64,000 bases of DNA, from NCBI RefSeq assembly GCF_001654455.1, contig NZ_CP015772.1:1054001-1118000 (forward strand). Direction: 5' to 3'. Under the pieces are notes generated by a model. The model made no database searches. It had not been told where the DNA came from and was given only the letters and a program-made list of their open reading frames with translations. The DNA comes from Niabella ginsenosidivorans. Its GTDB lineage: Bacteria; Bacteroidota; Bacteroidia; Chitinophagales; Chitinophagaceae. Below, piece by piece: positions 9,157 through 16,939 of this stretch (within the stretch, counting starts at the first letter, position 1; each line of letters starts with the position of its first letter). The position numbers and the translations under genes are program-made.

Positions 9157-11997
9157 ATGAGGAAAATAGAAAGAATGGGGTTTAAAAAAATATATATCAG
9201 TTTGTTGGGATTGTTGTTGCTCCTCTCATTAGCGGCACAACCCTTGTCCGGCGCATCCGCCTTGCTGTACGAAGTGTCCACGCGTTGTACCATTATATTA
9301 TCGCCTCGGTGCGATCTTAAAATACATGAGCAGCCATTAAGTGTTACTGATCTTCGTTGTGAGCAGTTGACCAACCCTGTGGGTATTGATGCCGTGCAGC
9401 CGCGGCTGAGCTGGCAATTAAAAAGCGATCAGCGTAACGTAGTACAAACGGCCTATAAGATATGGGTGGCTTCTTCAAAAGAGCTGCTGGATGCAGGTCA
9501 GCCCGATATCTGGAATAGCGGTAGAGTGGCTTCGGACCAGTCCGTTCTTGTGTCCTATAAAGGCAAACCGCTTCGGTCCGATATGCGGTGTTTCTGGAAA
9601 GTACAGGTCTTTTCCAATAAAAAGGACAGCGCATGGAGTAATGTAAATGAATGGAGCATGGGTTTGCTGAACGCTGGCGACTGGAAAGCAAAATGGATCG
9701 GGTATGACAAGGCATCTCCCTGGGACAGTGTTACACAATGGTCGCGGCTTTCTGCAAGGTATTTCCGGAAAACATTCAGTACAGAAAATAAGGTGCAGCA
9801 TGCGGTGCTGCACATCGTGGGATTGGGTTTGTACGAACTGTACCTGAACGGGAAAAAGGTAGGCGACCAGGTGCTGGCCCCGGCACCAACGGATTACCGG
9901 AAATCAGTAATGTACAATAGCTTTGATGTGTCGGCTTATTTAAACAGCGGAAGGAATGCCATTGGCGTTGTATTGGGCAATGGCCGCTTTTTTACCATGC
10001 GGCAAAATTACAAACCGAAAAAGATCAACACTTTTGGTTTTCCAAAATTGCTGTTGCAACTGGAGATCACTTATGCAAACGGGAGCCGGGAATGGATTGT
10101 TTCAGATAATTCCTGGAAGTTCACGGCAGATGGCCCCATCCGTACCAACAATGAGTATGATGGGGAGGAATACGATGCCACCAAAGAATTCCCGGGCTGG
10201 GCAACGGCTTTGTTTGATGATTCAAAATGGAGAGAACCGGAACTTGTAAAAGCTCCGGATGGGGAAATAAAGGCACAGATGACACTAAGTATGAAAGTAA
10301 TGGATTCCATCCGCCCTAAAAACATCAGCCGGCTAAACGACAGCGTTTATATCCTTGATCTTGGCCAGAACTTTGCCGGCTGGCTGCGCATGAAGGTAAA
10401 AGGGCCACGGGGGCAAAGGATACAACTGCGTTTTGCGGAAAGCCTGAAACCGGATGGCACACTCTACACCGCTAACCTGCGGGATGCGCGGGTTACAGAT
10501 GTTTATACGTTAAAGGGAGGCGGTGAAGAACAATGGCAGCCTTCTTTTGTGTATCATGGGTTCCGGTATGTAGAAATTACCGGTTACCCGGGTATCCCTT
10601 CTGTGGATGATTTTACAGGGTTGCTGATTTCTGATCAGATGGCAATAACCGGTAAGCTGGAAACCTCCAACGCCACGCTGAACCAGGTATTAAAAAATGC
10701 CTGGTGGGGCATTGCATCCAACTACAAGGGCATGCCGGTGGATTGTCCCCAGCGCAATGAACGGCAGCCCTGGCTGGGCGACCGCACACAGGGGGCGCTG
10801 GGTGAGAGCTTTCTTTTTAATAATGCCACCTTGTATGCCAAATGGCTGGATGATATACAGGACGCGCAAACACAGGAGGGCGCGATCCCCGATGTGGCCC
10901 CGGCCTTCTGGAACTATTACAGCGACAATGTGACCTGGCCCGCGGCCTATATACTGGTAGCGGATATGCTTTACCAACAATACGGAGACCGGCAATCGGT
11001 TGTGAAGCATTATCCATCCATGAAAAAATGGATGGAGTATATGCAGCGCCGGTACATGAAAGAAGACCTGGTTACAAAAGATAAATATGGCGATTGGTGC
11101 GTGCCGCCGGAAAGCCTGGAGCTGATCCGTTCCAAAGATCCGTTGCGCAATACGAACGGAGTGTTGTTGGCCACGGCCTATTACTATCATTTGTTGAATG
11201 TGATGAAACGTTTTGCAATGCTTGCCGGTAAGCCTGAAGATATAAGTGTTTATGACCGGTTGGCAAACCGCGTAAAGACCGCTTTTAATAAGGCGTTCCT
11301 TAAAAATGAGGATCATTATGATAATAATACCGTAACGGCTAACCTGTTGCCTTTGTATTTTGGGTTGGTACCGGAAGACCGGATGGCAGTAGTTAAAGAG
11401 CAATTGATGCAAAAGCTAAAGCAGGACAATATGCACATCAGTACAGGCGTTATCGGTACACAGTGGCTGCTGCGCGGACTTACAAAATATGGGTATCCGG
11501 ATGCAGCATTTGCATTGGCTACGAATACTACTTATCCCAGCTGGGGATATATGGTGCAGCAGGGCGCTACCACCATCTGGGAGCTGTGGAACGGCAATAC
11601 AGCCAGTCCGCAGATGAACTCGCAGAACCATGTTATGTTGCTGGGAGACCTGATCACCTGGAGCTTTGAAGACCTGGCCGGTATCCAATCGGCCCCGGAG
11701 TCCGTTGCATTGAAGAAGATAAGGATGCAACCGGTTTTTATAAAAGGATTAAATAATGTGGAGGCTTCTTATCAGTCGCCTTACGGGATCATTAAAAGCT
11801 CGTGGAAGCGTACCGGCAATGAGCTGGAGTGGAGTATAGAAATACCGCCGAATACGACAGCGGCAGTCACTATTCCTTCAGGCAGGATAACAGAATCAGG
11901 TAAACCATTAAAGGGAGCAGTGGATGTAAAGAACAATACAACCCGTCTGGAGCTGGGAAGTGGCCGGTATTTTTTAAAAGCAATTTTAGCGCATTAA
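9157..11997 (+). CDS. GH78 alpha-L-rhamnosidase, secreted
   Basis: After an N-terminal hydrophobic export segment (about residues 12-35) come the GH78 N-terminal fibronectin-like domain (about 60-170), the beta-sandwich domains (about 175-500), and the (alpha/alpha)6 catalytic domain (about 505-860) with a C-terminal beta domain. The hallmark block GMPVDCPQRNERQPWLGDR contains the likely general acid Glu535. Other supporting blocks are GQNFAGWLRMKVKG near 403 and GATTIWELWNGN near 808. The enzyme removes alpha-L-rhamnose from rhamnogalacturonan or rhamnosides. The ATG at 9157 is used here, but the ATG at 9175 (MGFKK) gives a more typical signal peptide and could be the true start. It is followed by DUF3826 after 10 bp, so the two are probably co-transcribed. 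Confidence 0.93.
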   Translation: MRKIERMGFKKIYISLLGLLLLLSLAAQPLSGASALLYEVSTRCTIILSPRCDLKIHEQPLSVTDLRCEQLTNPVGIDAVQPRLSWQLKSDQRNVVQTAYKIWVASSKELLDAGQPDIWNSGRVASDQSVLVSYKGKPLRSDMRCFWKVQVFSNKKDSAWSNVNEWSMGLLNAGDWKAKWIGYDKASPWDSVTQWSRLSARYFRKTFSTENKVQHAVLHIVGLGLYELYLNGKKVGDQVLAPAPTDYRKSVMYNSFDVSAYLNSGRNAIGVVLGNGRFFTMRQNYKPKKINTFGFPKLLLQLEITYANGSREWIVSDNSWKFTADGPIRTNNEYDGEEYDATKEFPGWATALFDDSKWREPELVKAPDGEIKAQMTLSMKVMDSIRPKNISRLNDSVYILDLGQNFAGWLRMKVKGPRGQRIQLRFAESLKPDGTLYTANLRDARVTDVYTLKGGGEEQWQPSFVYHGFRYVEITGYPGIPSVDDFTGLLISDQMAITGKLETSNATLNQVLKNAWWGIASNYKGMPVDCPQRNERQPWLGDRTQGALGESFLFNNATLYAKWLDDIQDAQTQEGAIPDVAPAFWNYYSDNVTWPAAYILVADMLYQQYGDRQSVVKHYPSMKKWMEYMQRRYMKEDLVTKDKYGDWCVPPESLELIRSKDPLRNTNGVLLATAYYYHLLNVMKRFAMLAGKPEDISVYDRLANRVKTAFNKAFLKNEDHYDNNTVTANLLPLYFGLVPEDRMAVVKEQLMQKLKQDNMHISTGVIGTQWLLRGLTKYGYPDAAFALATNTTYPSWGYMVQQGATTIWELWNGNTASPQMNSQNHVMLLGDLITWSFEDLAGIQSAPESVALKKIRMQPVFIKGLNNVEASYQSPYGIIKSSWKRTGNELEWSIEIPPNTTAAVTIPSGRITESGKPLKGAVDVKNNTTRLELGSGRYFLKAILAH

Positions 11998-12007
11998 AAA
12001 TAAAGTA

Positions 12008-12652
12008 ATGAAGCAGGTATTATGGATTTGTTTATTATTGCTGTTTAGCGAGGCAGGTGCGCAGGATACCGCTGCAACGGATGGGTTGCAGCAAAAAGCG
12101 CAGCAATGGGTGGATGGTTTGAAACTGGACGACAAAGCAAAGGCAGCGAAGGTACAACAGGCAATAATGCTGCACCTTACGGCAGTAAGGGACTGGCACA
12201 ATGCCCATCCGTTCTCAGAAGTACCGGCAGGTATCAATCCTGCTACCGGAAATAAATTGTCCGACCTGGACCGGCAGCTGATCGCCTGCTCATCAAAGCC
12301 TGCAACAGTCCATACAGCACTTATGCAGGTGTTGAATGCAGAATTGAACGCAAAGCAGGTAGCTTTTATTCTGGATCAATATACGATCGGAAAGGTGGCA
12401 TTTACCTTAAAGGGATATGAGGCGATTGTTCCCGATCTTACGGAAAAAGAGCGTAGCGAGATCCGAAAAAATTTGGAACAGGCACGGGAACAGGCGATCG
12501 ATTATAAAAGTATGAGAGAAATATCGGCCATATTTGAGATCTGTAAAACAAAATGCGAGCAATACCTCAATAACAACGGACGGAACTGGCGGCAGTTGTT
12601 TAAAAACTATGTAGATAAAGTAAAAGCGGAAAAAGAAAAGAAAAAAGGATGA
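12008..12652 (+). CDS. DUF3826 family secreted protein
   Basis: A signal peptide covers about residues 1-18. The rest is a mostly helical protein of about 195 residues with the DUF3826 pattern: WVDGLKLDD, a HLTAVRDWHNAHP block near 58, QLIACSSKPATVH near 96 and a lysine-rich C-terminal tail. The family has no known biochemical role but recurs beside rhamnogalacturonan- and pectin-degrading genes in Bacteroidota. The position 10 bp downstream of the GH78 rhamnosidase repeats that association. Two cysteines near 174 and 178 (ICKTKC) could form a disulfide. Confidence 0.85.
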   Translation: MKQVLWICLLLLFSEAGAQDTAATDGLQQKAQQWVDGLKLDDKAKAAKVQQAIMLHLTAVRDWHNAHPFSEVPAGINPATGNKLSDLDRQLIACSSKPATVHTALMQVLNAELNAKQVAFILDQYTIGKVAFTLKGYEAIVPDLTEKERSEIRKNLEQAREQAIDYKSMREISAIFEICKTKCEQYLNNNGRNWRQLFKNYVDKVKAEKEKKKG

Positions 12653-12923
12653 GTTCTGCTGGAATGAAACAATCTTGTCATTATACTACATATAAGGCTG
12701 CGCAGGCCGGCTTATTAAATCCGATCATTCGGATGGCAGGTGGCGCTGTCAGGCTGATTGTCACAGGGGCCTGCCGAACTGTTGATGAAGCCCCGAGTGA
12801 TGGCTATTAATGTCCTTCGTCAGGCACAGGGCGACATTGATTTTCATTTATTGAAACCCCTTGTCATGAACAGGCACAAATAACAGGAAAATTAAGTTCT
12901 TTAAAATGACAGGTTCCTTGCAA

Positions 12924-13027
12924 GCGTCACCCTGGGTGGAGCGCAGCGAAACCGAGGGGTCTATAACTCTGTAGAGATTTACCTTCGGTGAAATTGTTCT
13001 CCACTACGCTTCGCTACGAAATGACGG
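12924..13027. repeat. Dispersed intergenic repeat (CGTCACCCTGGGTGGAGCG type)
   Basis: The 469-bp gap 12653-13121 holds no convincing gene. From 12924 it reads GCGTCACCCTGGGTGGAGCG, continues through GCGAAACCGAGGGGTCT, and ends with CTCCACTACGCTTCGCTACG then AAATGACG. The ends are imperfect inverted copies of each other. Related elements are common between genes in Bacteroidota, where they behave as non-coding repeats. A second repeat type (TTCGTCAGGC) lies at 12816-12840 in the same gap and matches part of the 4886-4941 hairpin. Confidence 0.65.
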
Positions 13028-13031
13028 TCTT

Positions 13032-13062
13032 GTATATTATTGGTTTCAAAACAATAATATAC
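13032..13062. promoter_or_regulatory. Perfect AT-rich inverted repeat upstream of the sialidase-like gene
   Basis: The arms GTATATTATTG (13032-13042) and CAATAATATAC (13052-13062) are perfect complements around a 9-nt loop. The element ends 60 bp before the start at 13122. It could be an operator or an RNA hairpin in the leader. It is not followed by a strong T-run, so a terminator role for the upstream gene is less likely. Confidence 0.45.
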
Positions 13063-13121
13063 TTGTCTTTAACAATCCTGTTGGCACAGAAGCCGGGCTA
13101 AAAAATAAATAAAAAATACGG

Positions 13122-14246
13122 ATGATGAAAAGAAGAATCAACCTGATAGCTGTTGTTTTGCTGTTGATCAGCACTAAAGCTGCAGCACAAACCTCCCGCT
13201 GGAAGCAGGGTATCCTTGCTGATGAATTTATTTATGACACCGCCTCTTTTCCCCAGGCGCATGCGGCTACCATTGCCGAAACGCCTGATGGACTGATTGC
13301 TGCCTGGTTTGGCGGTACGAAAGAGGGAAATAAAGATGTGTGTATCTGGACAAGCCGCCTGGTTCATGATCATTGGACAGCGCCGGAACTGGCGGCTGAC
13401 GGTGTACTGAATGATTCTACCCGTTATGCCTGCTATAACCCGGTGCTGTACTATGCGCCAACGGGTGAGCTGTTGCTGTTCTACAAGATCGGCCCTAATG
13501 TTGGGGGGTGGACGGGCTGGCTGAAACGTTCCAGCAACAATGGGAAGACCTGGAGCAAAAGGGAAGCGCTGCCGGAGGGCTTCCTGGGGCCGGTCAAAAA
13601 TAAACCAGAGCTCATCAACGGGGTCCTGATCTGTCCTTCCAGTACAGAAAAGAACGGATGGAAAGTGCATTTTGAATATACAAAGGATTGGGGCCATACC
13701 TGGACCAAATCGGCCCCCATCAATGACGGTATAAAGTTTTCAGCCATACAGCCTTCCATTTTAAAATATAAGAATGGTACTCTGCAGGTGCTGGGCCGTA
13801 CACGAAATACGGTCATCTATCAGAGCTGGAGCAAAGACAATGGCAAAACATGGTCCGAAATGACAGCGCTGGACCTGCCCAATAACAATTCCGGTACAGA
13901 TGCAGTTACACTGAAAGACGGGCGCCAGCTGCTGGTGTACAATCATGTATTGCCGGACTCCTCCTGGAAGAAAGGAAAAGGCCCGCGCACGCCTTTGAAC
14001 GTAGCAATTTCAAAAGATGGGAAAAAGTGGTATGCGGCACTGGTACTGGAAGACTCGCCCATCAGCCAGTATTCCTATCCTTCCGTTATTCAGGGAAAAG
14101 ATGGCATGGTACATATTGTATATACCTGGCGCCGGCAGAAAATAAAATATGTAAAGATTGATCCGTCCAAACTAAAACTGACTCCCATAAAAAATAAGAA
14201 ATGGCCGGGACTGGTTGCACCTAAAGGAACCGTAACAAACGATTAG
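13122..14246 (+). CDS. Sialidase-family (COG4692-like) BNR-repeat protein, secreted
   Basis: A signal peptide ends near residue 23 (KAAAQ). The protein has clear Asp-box repeats of a six-bladed propeller: SSNNGKTWSK near 131, TKDWGHTWTK near 188, SKDNGKTWSE near 237 and SKDGKKWYA near 295. The segment AWFGGTKEGNKDVCIW near 61 and the SYPSVIQGKDGMVHIVYTWRR segment (shown here in part, near 321) are typical of the predicted neuraminidase group COG4692. Members of this group act on varied glycans, and many are not true sialidases. The gene is the last of the polysaccharide locus in this window and is separated from DUF3826 by a 469-bp repeat-rich gap. Confidence 0.85.
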   Translation: MMKRRINLIAVVLLLISTKAAAQTSRWKQGILADEFIYDTASFPQAHAATIAETPDGLIAAWFGGTKEGNKDVCIWTSRLVHDHWTAPELAADGVLNDSTRYACYNPVLYYAPTGELLLFYKIGPNVGGWTGWLKRSSNNGKTWSKREALPEGFLGPVKNKPELINGVLICPSSTEKNGWKVHFEYTKDWGHTWTKSAPINDGIKFSAIQPSILKYKNGTLQVLGRTRNTVIYQSWSKDNGKTWSEMTALDLPNNNSGTDAVTLKDGRQLLVYNHVLPDSSWKKGKGPRTPLNVAISKDGKKWYAALVLEDSPISQYSYPSVIQGKDGMVHIVYTWRRQKIKYVKIDPSKLKLTPIKNKKWPGLVAPKGTVTND

Positions 14247-14411
14247 CCGGAACAATGACATGCACAGTTATCCAAGCCAATGAGCTACCGGTACATATCT
14301 TTTACTAACGGGAGACTGCGGCAGCCAGGCAGCATGTGCTTCAATGAGCCCTTTCAGTAAGCCCAGCTATAACTTTTCATAGGAGTCGTCCGCGTGCGTG
14401 GGCAGTCATCA

Positions 14412-14519
14412 GCCAGCCGGCGGATGGCGAAGCCTTTTTATGCGCATATTTATTATTGTTTTTGGCGCTTATGAGCCCCCTTCGGTCGGCTGGCAACCTT
14501 TTTTGGCATCAAAAGGTTG
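14412..14519. repeat. Inverted repeats in the 14247-15021 gap
   Basis: The first 500 bp of this 775-bp gap contain no gene that I can support. Two hairpins are visible: GCCAGCCG (14412-14419) pairs exactly with 14487-14494, and CAACCTTTT (14494-14502) pairs exactly with 14511-14519. The region looks like decayed repeat sequence rather than a coding remnant. Confidence 0.45.
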
Positions 14520-14749
14520 AAAGGAAATTTGATGAGTTGTAGTTCTGTCATTATCTCAATGACTTTGTAATTCTATTAAGACCAATTAAATTTTAAAAAG
14601 TATGGTCGTCCTGAATCCAACCGGATGACCCGGTTGGATAGGCTTACTGCTTACCCGCAGTGGGGGGAAGGTTTTTTTCAAATGAACCATGGCTCGACAA
14701 GCTGTTAATGACAAGTTTTTTATTGTATTGAAATCCAACAACATACAAG

Positions 14750-14851
14750 ATCGTCGTCTCGACCGAGTTCGGAGAACGAGCGGAGAGATCTCTGTAACAG
14801 ATGAGATCCCTCTGCGCACCCGCTGAAAGCAGGTTTGGTCGGGGTGACGAT
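14750..14851. repeat. Dispersed intergenic repeat with inverted ends (TCGTC...GGTCGGGGTGACGA type)
   Basis: The left end ATCGTCGTCTCGACC (14750-14764) and the right end GGTCGGGGTGACGAT (14837-14851) are imperfect inverted complements. The interior reads CGAGTTCGGAGAACGAGCGG, then AGAGATCTCTGTAACAGATG and AGATCCCTCTGCGCACC. This layout matches a class of non-coding palindromic elements common between genes in Sphingobacteria and Chitinophagia. It ends about 120 bp before the ArsR promoter and may act as a transcriptional boundary. Confidence 0.7.
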
Positions 14852-14971
14852 TAAAAAACTTGTCATCCGAATGAACTTAAATGAAACGCTTTTATGGTTG
14901 CCTCACCAGGACATTGTTTATTAAACAGACTTTAATCTAAAAGATGGGTGTGCTAAAAAAATGCGTAAAAA

Positions 14972-15003
14972 TTTGTGTAGCTGAATAACTACATATATAT
15001 TTG
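14972..15003 (+). promoter_or_regulatory. Bacteroidota-type promoter of the arsR operon
   Basis: A -33 box TTTG (14972-14975) and a -7 box TATATTTG (14996-15003), separated by 20 bp, match the Bacteroidota consensus TTTG-N19-21-TAnnTTTG. Transcription would begin near 15009, leaving a leader of only about 12 nt before the ATG at 15022. Both operator copies overlap this promoter. Confidence 0.8.
14976..14993. promoter_or_regulatory. Operator copy 1 for the ArsR-type repressor
   Basis: TGTAG-N8-CTACA palindrome starting directly after the -33 box. It is identical to copy 2 at 14 of 18 positions, and the AATA core is shared. Confidence 0.7.
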
Positions 15004-15019
15004 TAGGCAAATAGCTACA
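15002..15019. promoter_or_regulatory. Operator copy 2 for the ArsR-type repressor
   Basis: Second TGTAG-N8-CTACA palindrome, centred 26 bp downstream of copy 1. It overlaps the end of the -7 box and the probable transcription start, and ends 2 bp before the ATG. A repressor bound here would block initiation directly. Confidence 0.7.
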
Positions 15020-15021
15020 TA

Positions 15022-15345
15022 ATGAACTTGAGACGAGATGTTTTCCAGGCCATAGCAGATCCTACAAGAAGGGCTATACTGCTGCTGATAGCAGCACAAT
15101 CTATGACCGCAGGCGCTATTGCCGCTAATTTTGATACAGCCCGCCCCACTGTTTCCAAACACCTGCAAATACTTACGGAATGCGGATTGCTGCGGCAGGA
15201 GCAGAATGGCCGGGAGATGTATTACCACTTTAATCCAAAAAAAATGAAAGAAGTAGCCGATTTTATTGAACCCTTCCGTAAAATGTGGGATGACCGGTTT
15301 AACAAACTGGAAAGTATTATGAAAAACTATAAATCAAAAAAATAA
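15022..15345 (+). CDS. ArsR-family winged-helix repressor
   Basis: The 107-residue protein is a compact winged helix: the [13 protein letters not shown] helix near residue 10, the recognition helix region [13 protein letters not shown] near 44, and the wing [11 protein letters not shown] near 65. The C-terminal helix is basic. It lacks the ELCVC-type metal site of classical ArsR/SmtB sensors, so it belongs to the non-metal group often paired with SRPBCC proteins (for example SdpR-like autorepressors). The gene starts 2 bp after the second operator copy and 6 bp before the SRPBCC gene. Autorepression of the operon is the simplest reading; the inducer is unknown. Confidence 0.92.
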   Translation: MNLRRDVFQAIADPTRRAILLLIAAQSMTAGAIAANFDTARPTVSKHLQILTECGLLRQEQNGREMYYHFNPKKMKEVADFIEPFRKMWDDRFNKLESIMKNYKSKK

Positions 15346-15351
15346 AACAAT

Positions 15352-15819
15352 ATGGAACAAAAAACAAAGATCCTTGCTGAAGACGGCAAACAGGAAATAA
15401 AGATCACGCGCGAATTTGAGCTGCCCCTTATTTTATTGTTTAAGGCATTTTCAGAACCTGAGATCGTGGAACAGTGGATGGGCACCAAAGTGCTGAAGAT
15501 GGAAAACAGGCAGCACGGCGGTTACCAGTTTGAAACAACGGATGCCAAAGGCAATGTGGTATTCCGGGCCAATGGTTCCATCCATGAGTTTGTACCGGAT
15601 CAGAAAATTACCCGCACTTTTGAAATGGAGAATGCTCCCTTTGGCGTACAACTGGAATTCCTGGAATTTGAACCGCTGTCCATTGATACCAGCAGGCTCA
15701 CCATGCAGGTAATCTACCGGTCTGCTGCGCTCAGGGACGAAAACCTGAAACTGCCCTTTGCTTATGGCATCAATATGGCGCATAACCGGCTGGAGGAGGT
15801 AGTAAGTCGGCTAAAATAG
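15352..15819 (+). CDS. SRPBCC (AHSA1-like) ligand-binding protein
   Basis: The 155-residue sequence has the START-like helix-grip pattern: ITREFELPLILLFKAFSEPE near residue 18, the W-MG turn EQWMGTK near 40, GGYQFETTDAKGNVVF near 56 and a C-terminal long helix NMAHNRLEEVVSRL. Proteins of this group bind hydrophobic small molecules or act as co-chaperone-like domains. It is co-transcribed with the ArsR-type repressor (6 bp apart), and this pairing is widespread in bacteria. The natural ligand is unknown. It may deliver or sequester the signal that relieves repression. Confidence 0.88.
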   Translation: MEQKTKILAEDGKQEIKITREFELPLILLFKAFSEPEIVEQWMGTKVLKMENRQHGGYQFETTDAKGNVVFRANGSIHEFVPDQKITRTFEMENAPFGVQLEFLEFEPLSIDTSRLTMQVIYRSAALRDENLKLPFAYGINMAHNRLEEVVSRLK

Positions 15820-15907
15820 TTTACAGCTTTGTTTCCCTCAATTCTCCGGTTGTTCACCGTCCGGGTTAGAGGGCAGCTGCTCTGATTCAAAAAAATAAAT
15901 CAAGATC

Positions 15908-16291
15908 ATGAAAAAACGAGATAAGATCCTTTACTGGATTGCCACAGCCTGGCTGGCATTGGGCATGTTATCCACCGGTATTGTACAATTGATCAGACAA
16001 AAAGAGGAAACCGTAATGATGGAACATCTGGGCTATCCCGTTTACCTGCTCACGCTGCTCGGTATCTGGAAAATACTGGGTGTAATTGCCATACTGATTC
16101 CCAAATACCCGTTGCTGAAGGAATGGGCCTATGCCGGCTTTTTCTTTGCCATGTCCGGTGCCATCTTTTCACACCTGGCCAGCGAAGATGGCGGTAAAGG
16201 GCTTTTTGGACCATCGCTATTATTGGTTCTTACAGTAGCGTCATGGTATTTCCGGCCCGCAGACAGAAAAATGATTTTAGCGCATCAATGA
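15908..16291 (+). CDS. DoxX-like membrane protein
   Basis: The 127-residue protein has four predicted membrane helices (about residues 8-28, 44-63, 72-92 and 98-117). It shows the DoxX-like features GYPVYLLTLLGIWKILG near 43 and GAIFSHLASED near 88. DoxX-like proteins are small inner-membrane proteins associated with redox or stress responses, but no reaction is established for this branch. It lies 88 bp after the SRPBCC gene and is likely part of the same repressor-controlled run. ArsR, SRPBCC and DoxX genes are often grouped in this order. Confidence 0.85.
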   Translation: MKKRDKILYWIATAWLALGMLSTGIVQLIRQKEETVMMEHLGYPVYLLTLLGIWKILGVIAILIPKYPLLKEWAYAGFFFAMSGAIFSHLASEDGGKGLFGPSLLLVLTVASWYFRPADRKMILAHQ

Positions 16292-16332
16292 CCTTTTATA
16301 ACTTTATTGCAGTACACGAGTAAATAAAACAT

Positions 16333-16908
16333 ATGAACCCAAAAGCTGACTTTTACTTTAATAAAGGCAAATGGCAGGAAGAGCTGAGGCAGTTAAGAAA
16401 GATCGTTCTGGACTGCGGGCTTACCGAGGAACTGAAATGGGGCTGCCCCTGTTATACCTTTGATGACAGGAACATTGTTTTGATACATGTGTTTAAAGAG
16501 TATTGCGCGTTGCTGTTTTTTAAAGGGGCTTTATTACAGGATGCAGAGAGAATACTGATCCGGCAAACCCAAAATGTGCAGTCGGGCCGCCAGGTGCGGT
16601 TTACCAATGTACAGGAAATAACAAAGTTACGATCCACCCTCAGGGTCTATATTTATGAAGCCATTGAAGTGGAAAAAGCCGGTTTGAAAGTGCCCTTAAA
16701 AAAGACCGCTGATTACATGGTTCCGGAAGAATTTCAGCAGCAGTTAGATAAACATCCCGGATTAAAAAAAGCGTTTGAAGCTTTGACACCGGGGCGGCAA
16801 AGGGGATACCTGTTTTATTTTGCACAGCCCAAACAATCTGCAACACGGGCATCGCGCGTGGAAAAATGCCTGCCGAAGATACTGGGAGGAAAAGGCCTGA
16901 ACGATTGA
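16333..16908 (+). CDS. YdeI/OmdA-like protein with DUF1801 domain
   Basis: Residues about 15-120 fit DUF1801, with the LDCGLTEELKWGCPCYTF block near 26 and LIHVFKEYCALLFFKGA near 50. The C-terminal part (about 130-191) has the VPEEFQQQLDKHPGLKKAFE and LTPGRQRGYLFYFAQPKQ blocks of YdeI/OmdA proteins, followed by a basic tail. No enzymatic role is known. These proteins recur beside SRPBCC and DoxX-like genes in Bacteroidota, as here. No signal peptide is present, so it is cytoplasmic. Confidence 0.85.
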   Translation: MNPKADFYFNKGKWQEELRQLRKIVLDCGLTEELKWGCPCYTFDDRNIVLIHVFKEYCALLFFKGALLQDAERILIRQTQNVQSGRQVRFTNVQEITKLRSTLRVYIYEAIEVEKAGLKVPLKKTADYMVPEEFQQQLDKHPGLKKAFEALTPGRQRGYLFYFAQPKQSATRASRVEKCLPKILGGKGLND

Positions 16909-16939
16909 TCAATATGTCAACATACAAAACAGCAACAAC

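Noticed and set aside
10690-11412. 240-codon minus-strand ORF within the rhamnosidase gene
   Set aside because: The GH78 catalytic domain is unambiguous on the plus strand here; the antisense frame shows no family similarity.
14494-14519. Hairpin CAACCTTTT/AAAAGGTTG as a rho-independent terminator
   Set aside because: The stem is AT-rich and is not followed by a T-run on either strand in a useful position relative to a gene end.
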